Shown piece after piece: positions 1-17,100 of a stretch of 64,000 nt of DNA. The position numbers and the translations under genes are program-made. Position 1 is the stretch's first letter; each line of letters begins with the position of its first letter. The stretch is taken from contig NC_088712.1 of NCBI RefSeq assembly GCF_963576615.1, positions 57,801,010 to 57,865,009 of the forward strand, in the 5' to 3' direction. Origin of the DNA: Watersipora subatra. Taxonomy: Eukaryota; Bryozoa; Gymnolaemata; Cheilostomatida; Watersiporidae. Below the pieces are notes generated by a model. It searched no databases. It was not told where the DNA came from and saw only the letters and a list, made by a program, of their open reading frames with translations.

Positions 1-528
1 AACGAGACTAGCAACTGTATTTCAAGGATTGTTTATTCAGTAGGGCTTCCATTTTCATGACTGGATGGCTTGTGTATCCTATGGTAGATACAAGCCTGGT
101 AATGAATTTGCTACAGCGATAATGTACATTTTAATTTATCATTAGTGCACTAAAGGATTTTTGTGATATTAAATTCTATATGCCTACCGTTAACAAATTT
201 AGAAGCAGTAATTTATTTTCAGGGTACTGTCGATTTCTCACGAGTGCGCCTGAATTAGCAGGTACTATCAAAATGCATATTTTGATAGTACCTGATATCA
301 AAATATGTATTTTGGTAACTATTACTATCAGCAGTATCAGCTATAGCATCCATACTTTGATAACTTGTACCATAACATCTCTATTTGAATGTCATGGCAC
401 TCTGTTTTTCAAGCCTTCTGCTAAAGTGACGTTCTATTAGAGGTGGTGTTCAAATAGAGGTTTTGTGGTGAATAGAGCCATCACATGGATGTAAGATCAA
501 CTAGACTTGGCTATGTATATGTACCCAG

Positions 529-4164
<3,636 letters not shown>

Positions 4165-4218
4165 CGTGCGCTGACAAGTTCACAGAGACACCCGATAGGT
4201 AGCTTTTGGTCTGATTGC

Positions 4219-4224
4219 AATAAA
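4219..4224 (+). promoter_or_regulatory. TEX9: poly(A) signal of TEX9
   Basis: AATAAA lies 55 bases after the stop codon and is followed by a T/A-rich stretch. It is the expected 3' processing signal. Confidence 0.7.
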
Positions 4225-6826
4225 TTATTTTAAAAAAATCATGTTATTTCATCTTGTTTTTATCTGAGAGTTTGTTGACTATCAGAGGCATAAGATTAAC
4301 TACATTTATCAGGCACTTGCAAGCACCAGGTGGCAGATGCCAATGCATTATCCAGGTTATTAAATGCCCTTGCATAGCCAATGCTAAACATTTGTTACCG
4401 TTCAGGAATTGACTACGTAATGATTTATGGCTGTGCTACCTCTACTACAGCCATCGAAGCTAAAATATAACTGCTGTCATATGGTAGATAGGTGAGAATT
4501 TTTATAGCTGTCAGCAATCTTAAACACATGGGGTAGACTATACTTTGCACCGAAACATTTATTTGCTGTTTGTAAGACCACAACAACAGGAGTTGTTTTT
4601 CCTTGTTTTTTCTCCTGTCTATCAATTTTATATTTGTCTCATATTCATGGTGAGCTTAAGTTGATCTCATTTTTACAACTTCTCATTCCTAATAAAGTTG
4701 CAGGCCGTCCATATATCTCTCACACATTCTTCGTTGGAGCGCTTATCTTTATGGTTGACTCATTACCCTGATGTAAGAGGTCTCATGTATCATTCCTCAG
4801 AGGCTTATTCTACGTGTCCCTGGATTTTCTTGAGCCAATTACCCATGGCCAAAACCATAGTGCGTTGTTCTGTTGAGCGAAATTTTCATACCCAAATGTT
4901 TCACTGCCGGAGTGAAGTGTCCATATCCAGATGTCTGACTGTCGGAGTGAAATGTTCATTTCCAGATGTTTCACTGTCGTGCACGGTATGGAATTCGATT
5001 TAATAGTAATTTACTTTACGAATCAATGAAGTTGTAGGATTGCTTGAGGTGTTTTATTTGCTTTAGTCATTCAAGTTTGGGTTCTAAAGCAAAATTCAAT
5101 GAAGGAGAGCTTAATGCTTAATATTTCTGCTTGCATTCTCCCTGTGCTGTTACAAATATTTTTGTAATACATAAATCTCTCAAAGTAAAATATTAATTGT
5201 TATATCTTTAGAATTGTATTTCGTTTGCTAAAAATAATTAACAGTTTTAGTATATCAAATTTCGTCTTGATTGGAAGTTCTAATGGTAATATAAAGCTTT
5301 TCATATCTGATGCTGCCATGGGTAGATCAAAGCGGCAGCATTTGCTAGCTAAAGTTGATATAACGTATGACATAGCTATAACGTAGCTATAACGTAGGTT
5401 AGCTATCAACTGGGTTAATGTTGCATGGTCCTTGAAATTGAGGAGGCTAATGTATGATCCGATCTTTGACATTCTCTCAACTGAAGGTTAACATAATTTT
5501 TGCCTATGTTCATATACATAATCTGCATTTATTGATAAGCCTACGGGAGGTAGCTAGCGTCTGGGATGGCATTACACGCTTCAACTCATCAATGCCTGAT
5601 GTATTCAATATTCAATGCTAGTGATTTTCTTAATTTGTTACGACCGAAGTGACTTGCTAGTTAAAGAAATGAGTTAGAGACCCTGTAGAACCGCCCGTAA
5701 TTAATAACTGTCGCACTTGAACTGACTGATTAAAAAGGTGACAATCTATTCGCAAGGCCAAATGAGAGTTCATTCATCTCACTTACAATTGCATAATAGC
5801 ATCTTTTGTAGCCGATGTTAGGTGGCCTGAGGAATGGCTGCAAATTCTAATAAGGTTTTTGTTTTTAGGCAAATTGATGTGAGTGATTTGATTTGTTACA
5901 ATCAACTTGTTTGCTGACATTCAACTATATTCAAAGGGGATCGCTGTTTTCTTGTAGTTAGAAACAGTGGCGGATCGTAACAACGGCCGCTTCAAAAGAG
6001 TGCTGCCTGATAAAAAGGTGTTTGGAACTCCTTTCCAACATCATCATTGTGCAATATATTTCAACTGTAAATTTTATGGGTTGAGTTTTGGCAGCTCTAT
6101 CTATATGCAGTCAACAATTTTTCAGCTTGTTTAGTTATTTGATCTGAAATATTCCCATGGTGTGTACACTCACCTTGCCTTACTAAACATACCAGTTGAG
6201 CTTGTGAAGAAGGTGGTGTAGGTGTGTTGCAAGTACTGCTCCTGTCAGTAGGATAGAAGGAGCCTAAACACCTGGTTAAAAGTCTTCACAAGGTTAGTTC
6301 CTATAAAAATGTACATGTATACCTAGTAATGTAATTGAAAAACACATCTATGATTTCTCTATCTTGTATGTAAGTGTAATTAGAAAATACATCTATAGAT
6401 TTTTTTGCTTGTATTCATGTAAGGGCAACACCAAATTCATCGTCAATCTCTTTTTCTCTCTGGTATCTAGTCAGTGCTGTGGCATATAGGTAGTATCTTG
6501 CTATTTAGTATGTCTGTACACAAAAAATCAAAAAATTGGAACCTGGATTGCTGAAAGCTAACAAACTGATATCAAATCACTCTTCTCGACCTTGTCCAGT
6601 TCTGCTCTTTTCATTTTCTTTTCATCTTTTCTTCTCAAGACTTTTCATTGACTTGAGGTAGTAATTTTCAAGCGTTGAATTCCTTTTGTCCCCAGCCATA
6701 CTTGATGTGACTAACCCTTGACGAAATATGTTTAGGTGAACCAGCCATCGCAGACTCGTGAACTCTCACACAAATCACCATCAAACCTTTAAGCTAGACT
6801 TAACTACATGCATATATGAGTGAGTG
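4225..6826. other. TEX9-LRRC74 intergenic region
   Basis: No convincing gene is seen. Notable items are a short three-fold degenerate repeat around 4885-4980 (tttcactgycggagtgaa) and one exon-like cassette at 5958-6017. Otherwise it is AT-rich unique sequence. The promoter and any 5' untranslated exons of the downstream gene must lie here, but no core promoter element can be called. Confidence 0.5.
5958..6017 (+). other. Exon-like open cassette of unknown status
   Basis: A 60-base segment is bounded by tttcttgtag/ and aaaaag/gtgttt. It is open in phase 0 as LETVADRNNGRFKRVLPDKK and is more GC-rich than its surroundings. It could be an alternative TEX9 exon, a leader exon of the LRRC74-like gene, or chance. 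CAGTGGCGGATC inside it also resembles a hAT terminal repeat start. No family is recognised. Confidence 0.2.
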
Positions 6827-6968
6827 ATGGCCCACCTTAGCCGTGCCTCCAGTGCTAAGACGCATATCACAGATGTACTAGACACGTACCTCAAGGATGT
6901 GGAGCAGCCTGGAAATGAGGCTTTTCTTACAGAAGTTGGGTCAGATGGGGAAGATGAAAAGTTTGAAG
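6827..6968 (+). CDS. LRRC74-like exon 1 (start, acidic N-terminus)
   Basis: Starts MAHLSRASSAKTHITDVL and ends ..GSDGEDEKFE with donor g/gtacat in phase 1. Stops upstream in frame and good joining to exon 2 support this ATG. Confidence 0.75.
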
Positions 6969-9900
6969 GTACATTTTCACTTTGCAGCTCTTGGCTTAAG
7001 TGAATTACTGTTTGTTGTGGTTTTTGCATAGCTCAAATGATACACATATGAGTAATCACAGAGTGTCGTGCTATAGCTAGTAATAACAAGTGGAGTATCA
7101 TGTTACAACTTAGATGATATACATACCAGTAATCATAGGTAGAGTATCATGTTATAACTTAGATGATATACATACCAGTAATTATAGATAGAGTATCGTG
7201 TTATATCTTAGATGATATACTAACTGCTAATCATAGGTAGAGTATCATGTTGTAGCTTAGATGATATACATACCAGTAATTATAGATAGAGTATCGTGTT
7301 ATATCTTAGATGATATACTAACTACTAATCATAGGTAGAGTATCATGTTGTAGCTTAGATGATAAACATACTAGTGATCATAGGTAGAGTATCATGTTGT
7401 AGCTTAGATGATATACATACTAGTAATCATAGGTAGAGTATCATGTTATAATTTACCTGATATACTAGTAATCATAGGTAGAGTATCATGTTATAGCTTA
7501 GATGATATACATACTAGTAATCATAGGTAGAGTATTATGTTATAGCTTATATGATATACATACTAGTAATTATAGATAGAGTATCATGTTATAGTTTAGA
7601 CGATAAACATACTAATGATCATTGGTAGAGTATCATGTTATAACTTTCCTGATATACTAGTAATCATAGGTAAAGTATCATGTTATAACTTACATGATAT
7701 ATTACTAATCATAGGTCGAGTATCATGCTATAGCCACGAGGACACTTGTACCTGTATTCTGAGGTAAAACATCATTCTATACCTTATGGGATATAAACTG
7801 TGAATATAATAGCAAGTGCTCTGGTATATCAGCACATACAGACCCAATCACAACTAGCTGTTGTACCCTAGGACACTTATGTATTCGCGTCATCTAACTT
7901 TCGCATTTTCGCGGAGTCATTCATCTCGCGAAAATTTCATGAGTGAAACTAAACTATCATAACGAACGAGCGAAAACGCGAAGTTAAAGAGCTTTGTTCA
8001 TTAATATCCACAATAAAAGCGTCATATTAGAAATGCAGATAACCTTTGTGTGTGGTTGGCTCATTGGGCAATTTCTGCTAAACTGATTATAGCTAATACG
8101 CCGACTGAGCAGCGTGGTAAAGCAAGTTGAGATAACAAGTTCTTTTGGAAAAGCAGGCCTGTATTCCCTGGTTGCAAATTGGGGCAGCTAATGTTAGGCG
8201 ACTAGTTATGAGCGTCTGGGGGTTTGGAGGGGTGGTATCAGCCCCCTCAACAGGTTTCTTTCATGTAAGGCCTCAACCGGGCATCTCTTGTAAAGTTTTA
8301 AAAGATTTTATCGGAAAGTATAAACATTTTTTCTATTATTTGAGATTTGTTTGTTTTAGGTGATGCGACTGCTAGGACGTTTTCAGATTAAAATAGGCTA
8401 AACTTGACCGCAGGTGAAATGCTAAGAAAAAAAGACATCTTTTTTCTTTTGAGCGTTTCAACAAAGATCAATTTTGCTGATTTTATTTTTAGTTTATCCC
8501 AAGGTTTTTACGCTTTCGTTGGGCCATTGCCAAATGGATGTTTGGTAAAACCTGACCTTTTGCAAACCTTTTTAAAAGTCATTAACAAAAATATTTTGCC
8601 AATCATGATAATAATGACGTCCAAGAACTATTAAAAGTTAACGTTTATCTCTATGGCTTGGAATAAAGTGATATTCGACAGCGATAAAAACCGTTCCCGT
8701 AGCCGTTGGGCAAATAACTGTTCGAGTTAATGATGTTGAGGTCGAGTTATCTAAAGCAGCTTATCATTACGTGGGAACGGACCAAACAAATCCGTTCGAG
8801 TTAACCAAGTGTTCGTGATAAAATTTTACATTTTACCCTAGGGCGAGTTCTCCGAGTTTGACTATACTTAGCCGCCAAAACTTCCTAAAAAGTTGGGGCG
8901 GCTCAGCCGGCCAGCCGCCCCAGGGAATACGGGCCTGTGGAAAAGCCAAGACAAACGAGGAAGATGACGATATTAGTTTAGTCACTGAATTTGTCACTGA
9001 TGAGGATGAAAGTCTGGTAGGGAAAGTCATAAAATTGAATAATAATTATTGTAGTGATGAATTTTATTACCAACCAAAAACAATAACAACCTTGAGCCAT
9101 GGCCACCGCATGCTATAAATACTTGAGATATAATATTGGTGCCACATCAGTCACGGAGGCAAGGACCTAGACATCATTGATAATTCAAGAAACAAATACA
9201 TGTAGCAGCAAGCAATCAAGTTGCATTGTCGATCTCGCCCACACATTTCTACCCGCGGTTCACAAATACAAACTAGTCCCAAATTGAAAAATTTTTTACT
9301 AGTGAACTGGACCTGAGGAATCCAATTATGTTTGTTCTACTGCATTTATTTTCACATCACTATATTTTCGCACTCATCAGATCCGCGAAATTAACTTGCA
9401 GCGAAATTTTACTCTGTGTGCTACTCACGAAACTAAATACTAGCGAAATATAAGTGTCCTAGGGTAGTTACAAACATTTTGCAAGTGCTTATTACCAATC
9501 ATTAAATTTCCAAAGTTCCTCTACAGTAACATATCTATTTTACCTAAAAGGCATTTCCTGTTTGCATTAGCACACCTGATACAGCGACTTGATGAGGTAA
9601 ATGGTCTTGGACATAGATTGACGCTAATTTGCTTTTTTGTCACCAGTGTAAGTGTGATCGTCATGTTTGTAGACAAGGCAGACAGCTTTGACCTGGAGCC
9701 TGTCAACCTAGTGCTAGAGAGTGAGGGTGATGATAGTGACACCAAGTCTCAAACTGAGGAACTTTCTCGTTGTAGTAGCTCCGACTACGAGACAGACTTA
9801 GAGACAGACTTTGGTAGGCTTCATTCTAAGGCTAGAACTAAGGAGTTGTTTCCCCAACTATGCTAGCCCAACTTGGTCATAATTTCTACTCAATCTTGAG

Positions 9901-12900
9901 TCTCATACGAGAGACCTGGAAGTTTGAGCACTTGCCTTAAGAACTTAGTCATTCCCAATAACGCACTTTTCTGCAACTCAGTTGGTTTGACTGTTGCTGG
10001 TATTTAGACAAGCCACATTTGATATGCAGGTGTTATTACACCCAATGCTCCAATGACTACTGGAATTACAGTTACTCTTACATGCCAGCACTTTCCACTC
10101 TCCTCTCCGAATAGGACCCATTCATCTAATTTTCCCTTTTATTTGCTGGCTATATTGTAGTCATTGGGTAATGCTATAGCTATTAGAGTGCCCACTTGTT
10201 CTCTTTGTCCACCTTCATGATATCTGGATGGTTTGCCAAGATGTGCTTCTGCTATAGGAGGTGTAGTAAAATGAGTATATTTATATCAAAAGCTATATTT
10301 ATATTTCTCAATATCTGGCGTAACTGTTTTAAACTTTCACCAACACTTTAAACATCGTTATATAAAATTAAATAGTGTTAAATAAAATGTTATTTTAAGC
10401 TGATTAATATTCTCTCAATGTACCTACATATATACCACATGAGAAGAAATATTCTCTCAATGTACCTACATATATACCACATAAGAAGAAATATTCTCTC
10501 AATGTACTTACATATATACCACATAAGAAGAAATATTGTCTCAATGTACCCACATATATACCACATAAGAAGAAATAAATATTCTCTCAATGTACCTACA
10601 TATATACCTCATAGGAAGAAATATTCTCTCAATGTACCTACATATATACCACATAAGAAGAAATATTCTCTCAATGTAAATACAAATATACCTCATAGGA
10701 AGAACGATGTACAAACTGAATGCTAGAGTTTTTGGCATTTTAATTTCATTTGCATTCCGCACTAAATCATTTAAAGTAAGTGGTTTCCTTATTACAAATA
10801 ACCTATTGTATCCATTCCACAGTATATTCAAAGTCATTTCTGTATGACCATGAAGTATTCATAAATAGTATTGTTTATAACTGTCTTAGTTGAAATGTTC
10901 AACTACCATTTATGTATGTAATTTGAGTCTGAATTTTTACGATCATTTGTGGAAGTTCTTCCAGCAGCATTGCTGGAGATGATAAAAACGTAAAAAACGG
11001 TCTCAAGTGTTTTGGTCAGTAAATGACGGGGAAGGATTATTATAAATTAAAATTGAACGACAATAATTTGTCGGGCAGAGTTTGAATAGCATTTTAAAAC
11101 TACAAAATTGGCAGACTTAAAAAAAATAGTAAAGGGATTTAAAAATATTACCTTATATGTGCAATTCGTTAGATATCGTATGCGGTTTGTTGATATAACA
11201 TAACAGCAGCTCAACTTTTATAAATCTGACAAATTATTCTTTCCGGACAGAACCAGAGCCAAAGTTGGAAGACCTCAATGGCACAGAACTTTATGTGAAG
11301 CTCTGTGAACAGCTAGGAGTAGTACCATTGTCTTGCGTAAAGTCTAACATGCAAAAGACTCATTTCCACATGCCCCATCGCGGTATTGGATCTAAGGGTG
11401 TTCAGGCACTCGCCCCACCAATCTCTGTAAGTTGTAGACCTGTTTTTTCTAGCCTTGTGAAAAAGGTGAAGACTACTAATTCAATGCGGAAAGTAAAGGA
11501 AACAGTGATGTCAAGTGCTTTACCTTTTACTGAGGAAAAAATCTGACCTACAGTCATGTGCAAAAGTATAGAGCCACCCAACCATTTTCATAATTTTCAA
11601 ACGCTTTAACTTTAGGACTCAATAAGCTCAATATAATCACCTTAGCTATAACAAAGTTATTTATCATTTTAATCTTGGAAATTTACTCTTTTTGTGATGT
11701 TATTCTATTGTTTGCGAGTTAAAACTAATATTCCTAATTATGTAATACTCTCACTATGATCTGCCCTGTATTAATGGAACAAAAAATAATCGGTGTTAAT
11801 TTTTTCTGTCAAACCATTTATGTTAAATTCTTTGAAATTGTCTCAAAACTTTGACATTTCTAGTTTCCCAGAAATATGAATTCAGTCATTTTTGACGGTT
11901 TAAGCATATATTTCTCAAAACAGCATTTATTAAATATATATATGTATATATAGGCCAATATATATATATATATATATTGGCCTATATATATTATAGGTTT
12001 TATTGATATATATATCAATAAAACAAACTATAACTTTAGATAAAACACTTTATTACTATTAGTTTCATGCTTGGTAAGAGCAATCTTCAGATAAAGTGTT
12101 TGTACCAGTTTTGATAACTGATGCAAAGGTGATGGGCTGGGAATAACCAGAGACATTTCATGACAAGTAGAAAAAATTAAAAAAGACCTGTGAGATATTC
12201 AAAAACCATGGACTGCGGATCACTATTGATGCAAATAGAAAGTCAGTGAACTCTCTCGACATTACCCTGGATTTAAACAACGGCAATTATAAGCCTTTCA
12301 ACAAGCCAAAAAACTTACCCATTTATGTGAGCTCAAAATCCAACCACCCTAGAAACATCATCAAAAACTTACCAGCTGGTATAAACAGCAGACTTTGTGT
12401 GCTCTCCTCTGACAGCAATACATTCGAGTCATCAACCAAAATCTATCAAACAGCCTTAAAGAGTAGTGGGTACAACCACAAACTACAATACTCTCCTATA
12501 GCAACAACACCTCAAACTAAAAGGAAAAACCGAGCGCGTAACACTACTTGGTATAACCCCCCATTCAGCAAGCATGTTGCAACCAACATCGGCAGACAAT
12601 TCTTAAGAATCGTCAGAGAAGAATTTCTTGAGAACCACCCACTGCACACCATATTCAACAAGAACACTCTAAAAATCAGCTACAGCTATATGAAAAATGT
12701 AAAAAACATCATCGACTCGCACAATCAAAAACTCTTGAAGGGCAAATAACCTACCGGAAAGAATTTACCAGCAAATTCTTGCAACTGTCGTGTAAAAGCC
12801 AACTGTCCACTACAGGGGAAGTGTTTGCATTCTGCTATAATTTATCAAGCCACTGTCACCTCCCACGATGGTGAAGCTAACTACATTGGCCTTACAGAAA

Positions 12901-13452
12901 CGTCATTTAAAATGTGCTGTAACAACCACAAAGCGTCGTTTACAAAACGGAATAAAAGAACTGCCACTGAATTTAGCAAGCACATAATTATGTCAGTTAA
13001 AAGATTCCAAGACTAATTATTCTATCAACTAGAGGACACTGGAGCAGTTCATTCCACTGGCCAATGGCTCTAAAAACTGTGCCTTTTGTCCAAAAGAAAA
13101 ATTTTATATCATATACAGACCACACCTAGCTTCATTGAACCAAATGCAATGAACTCATCAGCGCCTGCAGACATGCTAGCAAATTTCTACTGTCAAAGTT
13201 TAATACTTGATGTTTCTATGAATCCTTTAACGACCATAAACATCCAGCTACAAAGTTTTAGTAATTTTAATAGTTCTAGCTGTCTATAAAGTTACCAAAA
13301 CTGGTACAAGCACTTTATCTGAAGATTGATCTTACCAAGCATGAAACTACGAGTAGTCAAGTGTTTTATCTAAAGTTATAGTCTGTTTTATTGATTTTAT
13401 CTTGCTCTGATTTTATCATTGAGCACTCTGCTCGGATGTTACGCTTTTACTA

Positions 13453-13494
<42 letters not shown>

Positions 13495-13929
13495 AAAAAA
13501 TTGTTTCCTCATCCCGGTTAACCCGTATGGGTGGTAATTTCTGCTCTAACTCAGGTCTCCTACCAGAGACCTGGGAGTTTGAGCACTCGCCTCAAGATCT
13601 TAGCTGTTCCCAATAGTGGACTTTTTTGCACTATTGGGAACAGCGAATATATATATACGTATATATACATATATACATATATATATATGTATGTATGTAT
13701 ATATATATGTATAGATGTATATATATAGATATATGTATATATATATGTGTATACCGACAGATACCGGCAGCAATCAACTCAAGTGAGTTGCAGAAAAATT
13801 CGTTATTGGGAACAGCTAAGATCTTGAGGCGAGTGCTCAAACTCCCAGGTCTCTGGTAGGAGACCTGAGTTAGAGCTGAAATTACCACCCATATGGGTTA
13901 ACCGGGGTGAGGAAGCAGGTTTATATATA

Positions 13930-13975
<46 letters not shown>

Positions 13976-14056
13976 CTCATGCTACAGACAGTACTGTTCC
14001 GGCTATTGAAGCTTCATCAGTGCAGCTCAGAGCAAGCAAGAGAGACAAATCTCATT

Positions 14057-14106
<50 letters not shown>

Positions 14107-17100
14107 CACTGCTTAGCAGCATAACAGCCAGTGTACTCCTTTTAAAGACTAGTAAATATTAAAAGTACCAGCTAGCTAGAAATGGTGTCTCGATAACCAC
14201 ACCCAGCAGAAGGCAGTGTCCAACCAATGTTGAAACCTGTGAAAAGGTTTATACAATGGTTCCCTGCCCCATTTCCCATGGTTATAGGAAATGCGGAGAA
14301 CCATGATCAGCTACATCCTCACAAAACATGTCTAATATATTAATATGATGCATGCATCATATTAATATGTTGCATGCGTCATATTAATATGATGCATGCA
14401 TCATAAAGCCATAATTTTTGGTTGTCAGGCATGGAGCCATGCCTGACACCCAAAAATTAATTGTCATATTATTATTATATTAATATGATATATTATATAT
14501 ATGACTATTATATTAGCATGCATATAATGGTCATTAGCGATGCACCAAGCATGCATCTTATGGCTTGCATCTTAGCGATGCATGCTTGGGTCGAGCAGTA
14601 TGGTAGAGAAGAGGTGACCCAGTGCTCAGTATCTACCACTTCCGGAACTGTCAGATTAACCTGAAGGGATGCATATGCAACACGTCTAGTCTGACAGAGC
14701 CAGGTAGCCATTTTACTTGTGCAATGTGCGAAGGACAGAGGTGGATCTTTCACATTCCCGCAATGTCAGTGTGGTACACGGGGCCTCCAAGTTATGGTCT
14801 AGATCCAAAAAACCCAGCAATTCAGGTCTGAAAGCTTGCTGAGAGCTTTTTGTCAGATCGGCATTAAGCAGGACTTGAACCACCAACCCCATGGTTGATA
14901 GTCAAAGGCACTACCACTAGGCTACCCTGACACCCTACATGATATCTAGAGAGAGGAAAATATGAAAAACAGAAAGAGGAGATTCTAGGTATTCAACCAA
15001 GTTTGATACCAAGTTTTTATACTGTCCTCTTTTACGGCAAATGACAACTGATTATGTTTATTTCAGAAATACTGAATTATAGCAGGTGGCTCTATACTTT
15101 TGCACATGACCCTTTTCATCATGATTAGATTTTTGTTGAAATAAATATCGACATCTGTTTTAGCGAAGTACTTGTGCAAGATATATAGACTTGACCAACA
15201 ACATGATTGGCTCTGATGGCTGCTCTCACCTGTCCCTCATTGTCAACTCTAACATGTTCATCACTGACCTGGTGAGTCATCTCGTATTTGGTTAATCAAT
15301 GCCTAATGTTCACCTTGAACAGTCTCTAGGTCTATTGCCTCTGCATTGCTGACAACAAGACACGCAACTAATTTTATTGATCTTGTCATTTCGAAAATAT
15401 CAATTGTTGCTATTGAATAGTACGGCTATATCAGATCGCTTTTGATGTCCTAGTCAAAACCTAGAGGGTCAAAATAGAGATATATCAAAATATCGAAAAA
15501 TTATTTTTATTGAATGATATATTCAGTAAACGTTTAACTAATCCGGTACATATCCATAAACTTGGAGTTGTCTTCCCATGCTTCTGTTTGCAAAATGTGA
15601 ATGATGATCGAAAAAAATCCTACAAAACGTGTTTAGCATACATTGCACGTGTTTGTCGTGAAGCAAGCATTAAGTTGTCGTCTGAAAACATATTTAAAAT
15701 GATTTGAAGCCATAGCTTTCGCTGATGTATCACCCATTAATGCACTAACGTACTGTCTATGGTCCCACTTGATTTTGTTATCATGTACATGTATCATGGT
15801 GTATCCCAATTGAGGCAAAAGCTACTGTATTTTCCAAACTTCTGAAAAGGAATTTGAACACCTCGCATGTACTCATATCGTATAGCTCCTAGACAAGCAT
15901 AATTCAAAAGCACCCTCACGCTCTTTAGACGATCAAAAATTGCACCGTATTTCGCTGTCACCTTTGTGGTGTGGCAATTTCAAATCTGTGTTCACTAAAT
16001 TGTTGTATTCATAAATATTATCCTAAAGCAGACGCACTTTCCAACTTTTAGTAGTTAAAAGCTTCTACCCTTCTGGTAACGAGACCAGCTACTTCAGGCA
16101 ATATTGATTCATTAACGTTCCATCTTGGTGAATGAATAAATTGTCTATCATATGGTGCTAATAAATTTTTTACCATTTATTTATTTTATTTTATATTATT
16201 TTTTATATTATTTTTAGTCCTGCCATTAGTGCACTAGCTGACGCTCATCATGTTAAGCTTGATACATTTGATATATATGTGTGAACATATCAATAGTTAA
16301 ATATAGAAATTTATTGTTAGGGTGCTTCCAATTTTTCTTGCTTAACCCAGCGAAACTCAGAATGTGGAAACAAAGCTATTCAATGTTTCATTTTAATTCA
16401 TATTAATTTTTACCTATATTTTATAGTATAAAAACAAAATTGCATTTTCGTATTATTATACTAGCTTATCTTATTACATTATTACTCTATATTTTCATTA
16501 TATGTCATTTTCAATATTTATATGTTTCCAGGTTAATAGTTATAATGTGCTTGTTAGTTATTTCAAATTTGGAGGTAACTAAATAAAAATGGCCGTCAAG
16601 TCACATGATTTATTGTAAACCAATCAAATTTGGTGTCATTGCGAAGGTAAAAGATTACACTTCCTGACCTAAGTGGGAGTTGTCCACTTAAAAACATTTA
16701 TGTTAGGGCAACTCTACAAAGCTTTTGTTACATTCATGTTGCACGGGGTACACTGTGGGGTTAACCCCACAGTACTATTAAGGAATATTGTCAAGCAAGG
16801 CGCATTGAACATCATTTGACCAATCTCTCTAACAAGAATCTAAAAATTCTATATAAAATGTTTGTTTTCTTTACAAAAAGATGTCTTTTAAGTTGCATAA
16901 TCGTGTAAGGCATGAGGAGTCCCAAAAATTCAATTTATTTACTTGTAGAATCTTTCCTACAACCAGCTCGGGTCACGTGGCATGACAGTGCTGTGTTTAC
17001 CAATAAGGGACAGCTCTTCTCTAGTCAATGTAGACCTCTCAAGTGAGTCCAGATTTCTCTATTTCTTTCATTTGCATGATAAGGAGCAACTTGAGTGTTA

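Larger units (their letters stand above)
11551..15110. mobile_element. Tc1/mariner-like TIR element, heavily invaded
   Basis: The left end CAGTCATGTGCAAAAGTATA, following TA, matches the inverted right end tatacttttgcacatgac at about 15093-15110. The CAGTCATGTGCAAAAGT type of terminus is typical of Tc1/mariner elements. The interior holds a Penelope-like fragment, LINE fragments in an inverted repeat, several (TA)n tracts and a tRNA-derived SINE. No transposase remains visible. Confidence 0.65.

Noticed and set aside
10390-10837. Repetitive open frames on both strands (HIYHIRRN- and LLMWYICRYIER-type)
   Set aside because: Translation of a 42-bp minisatellite; no independent evidence.
13631-13888. 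Tyrosine/isoleucine-rich open frames around 13.6-13.9 kb
   Set aside because: Mostly TA-repeat translation; only the short ELQK..LLGTAKILR part has meaning, as a LINE fragment.
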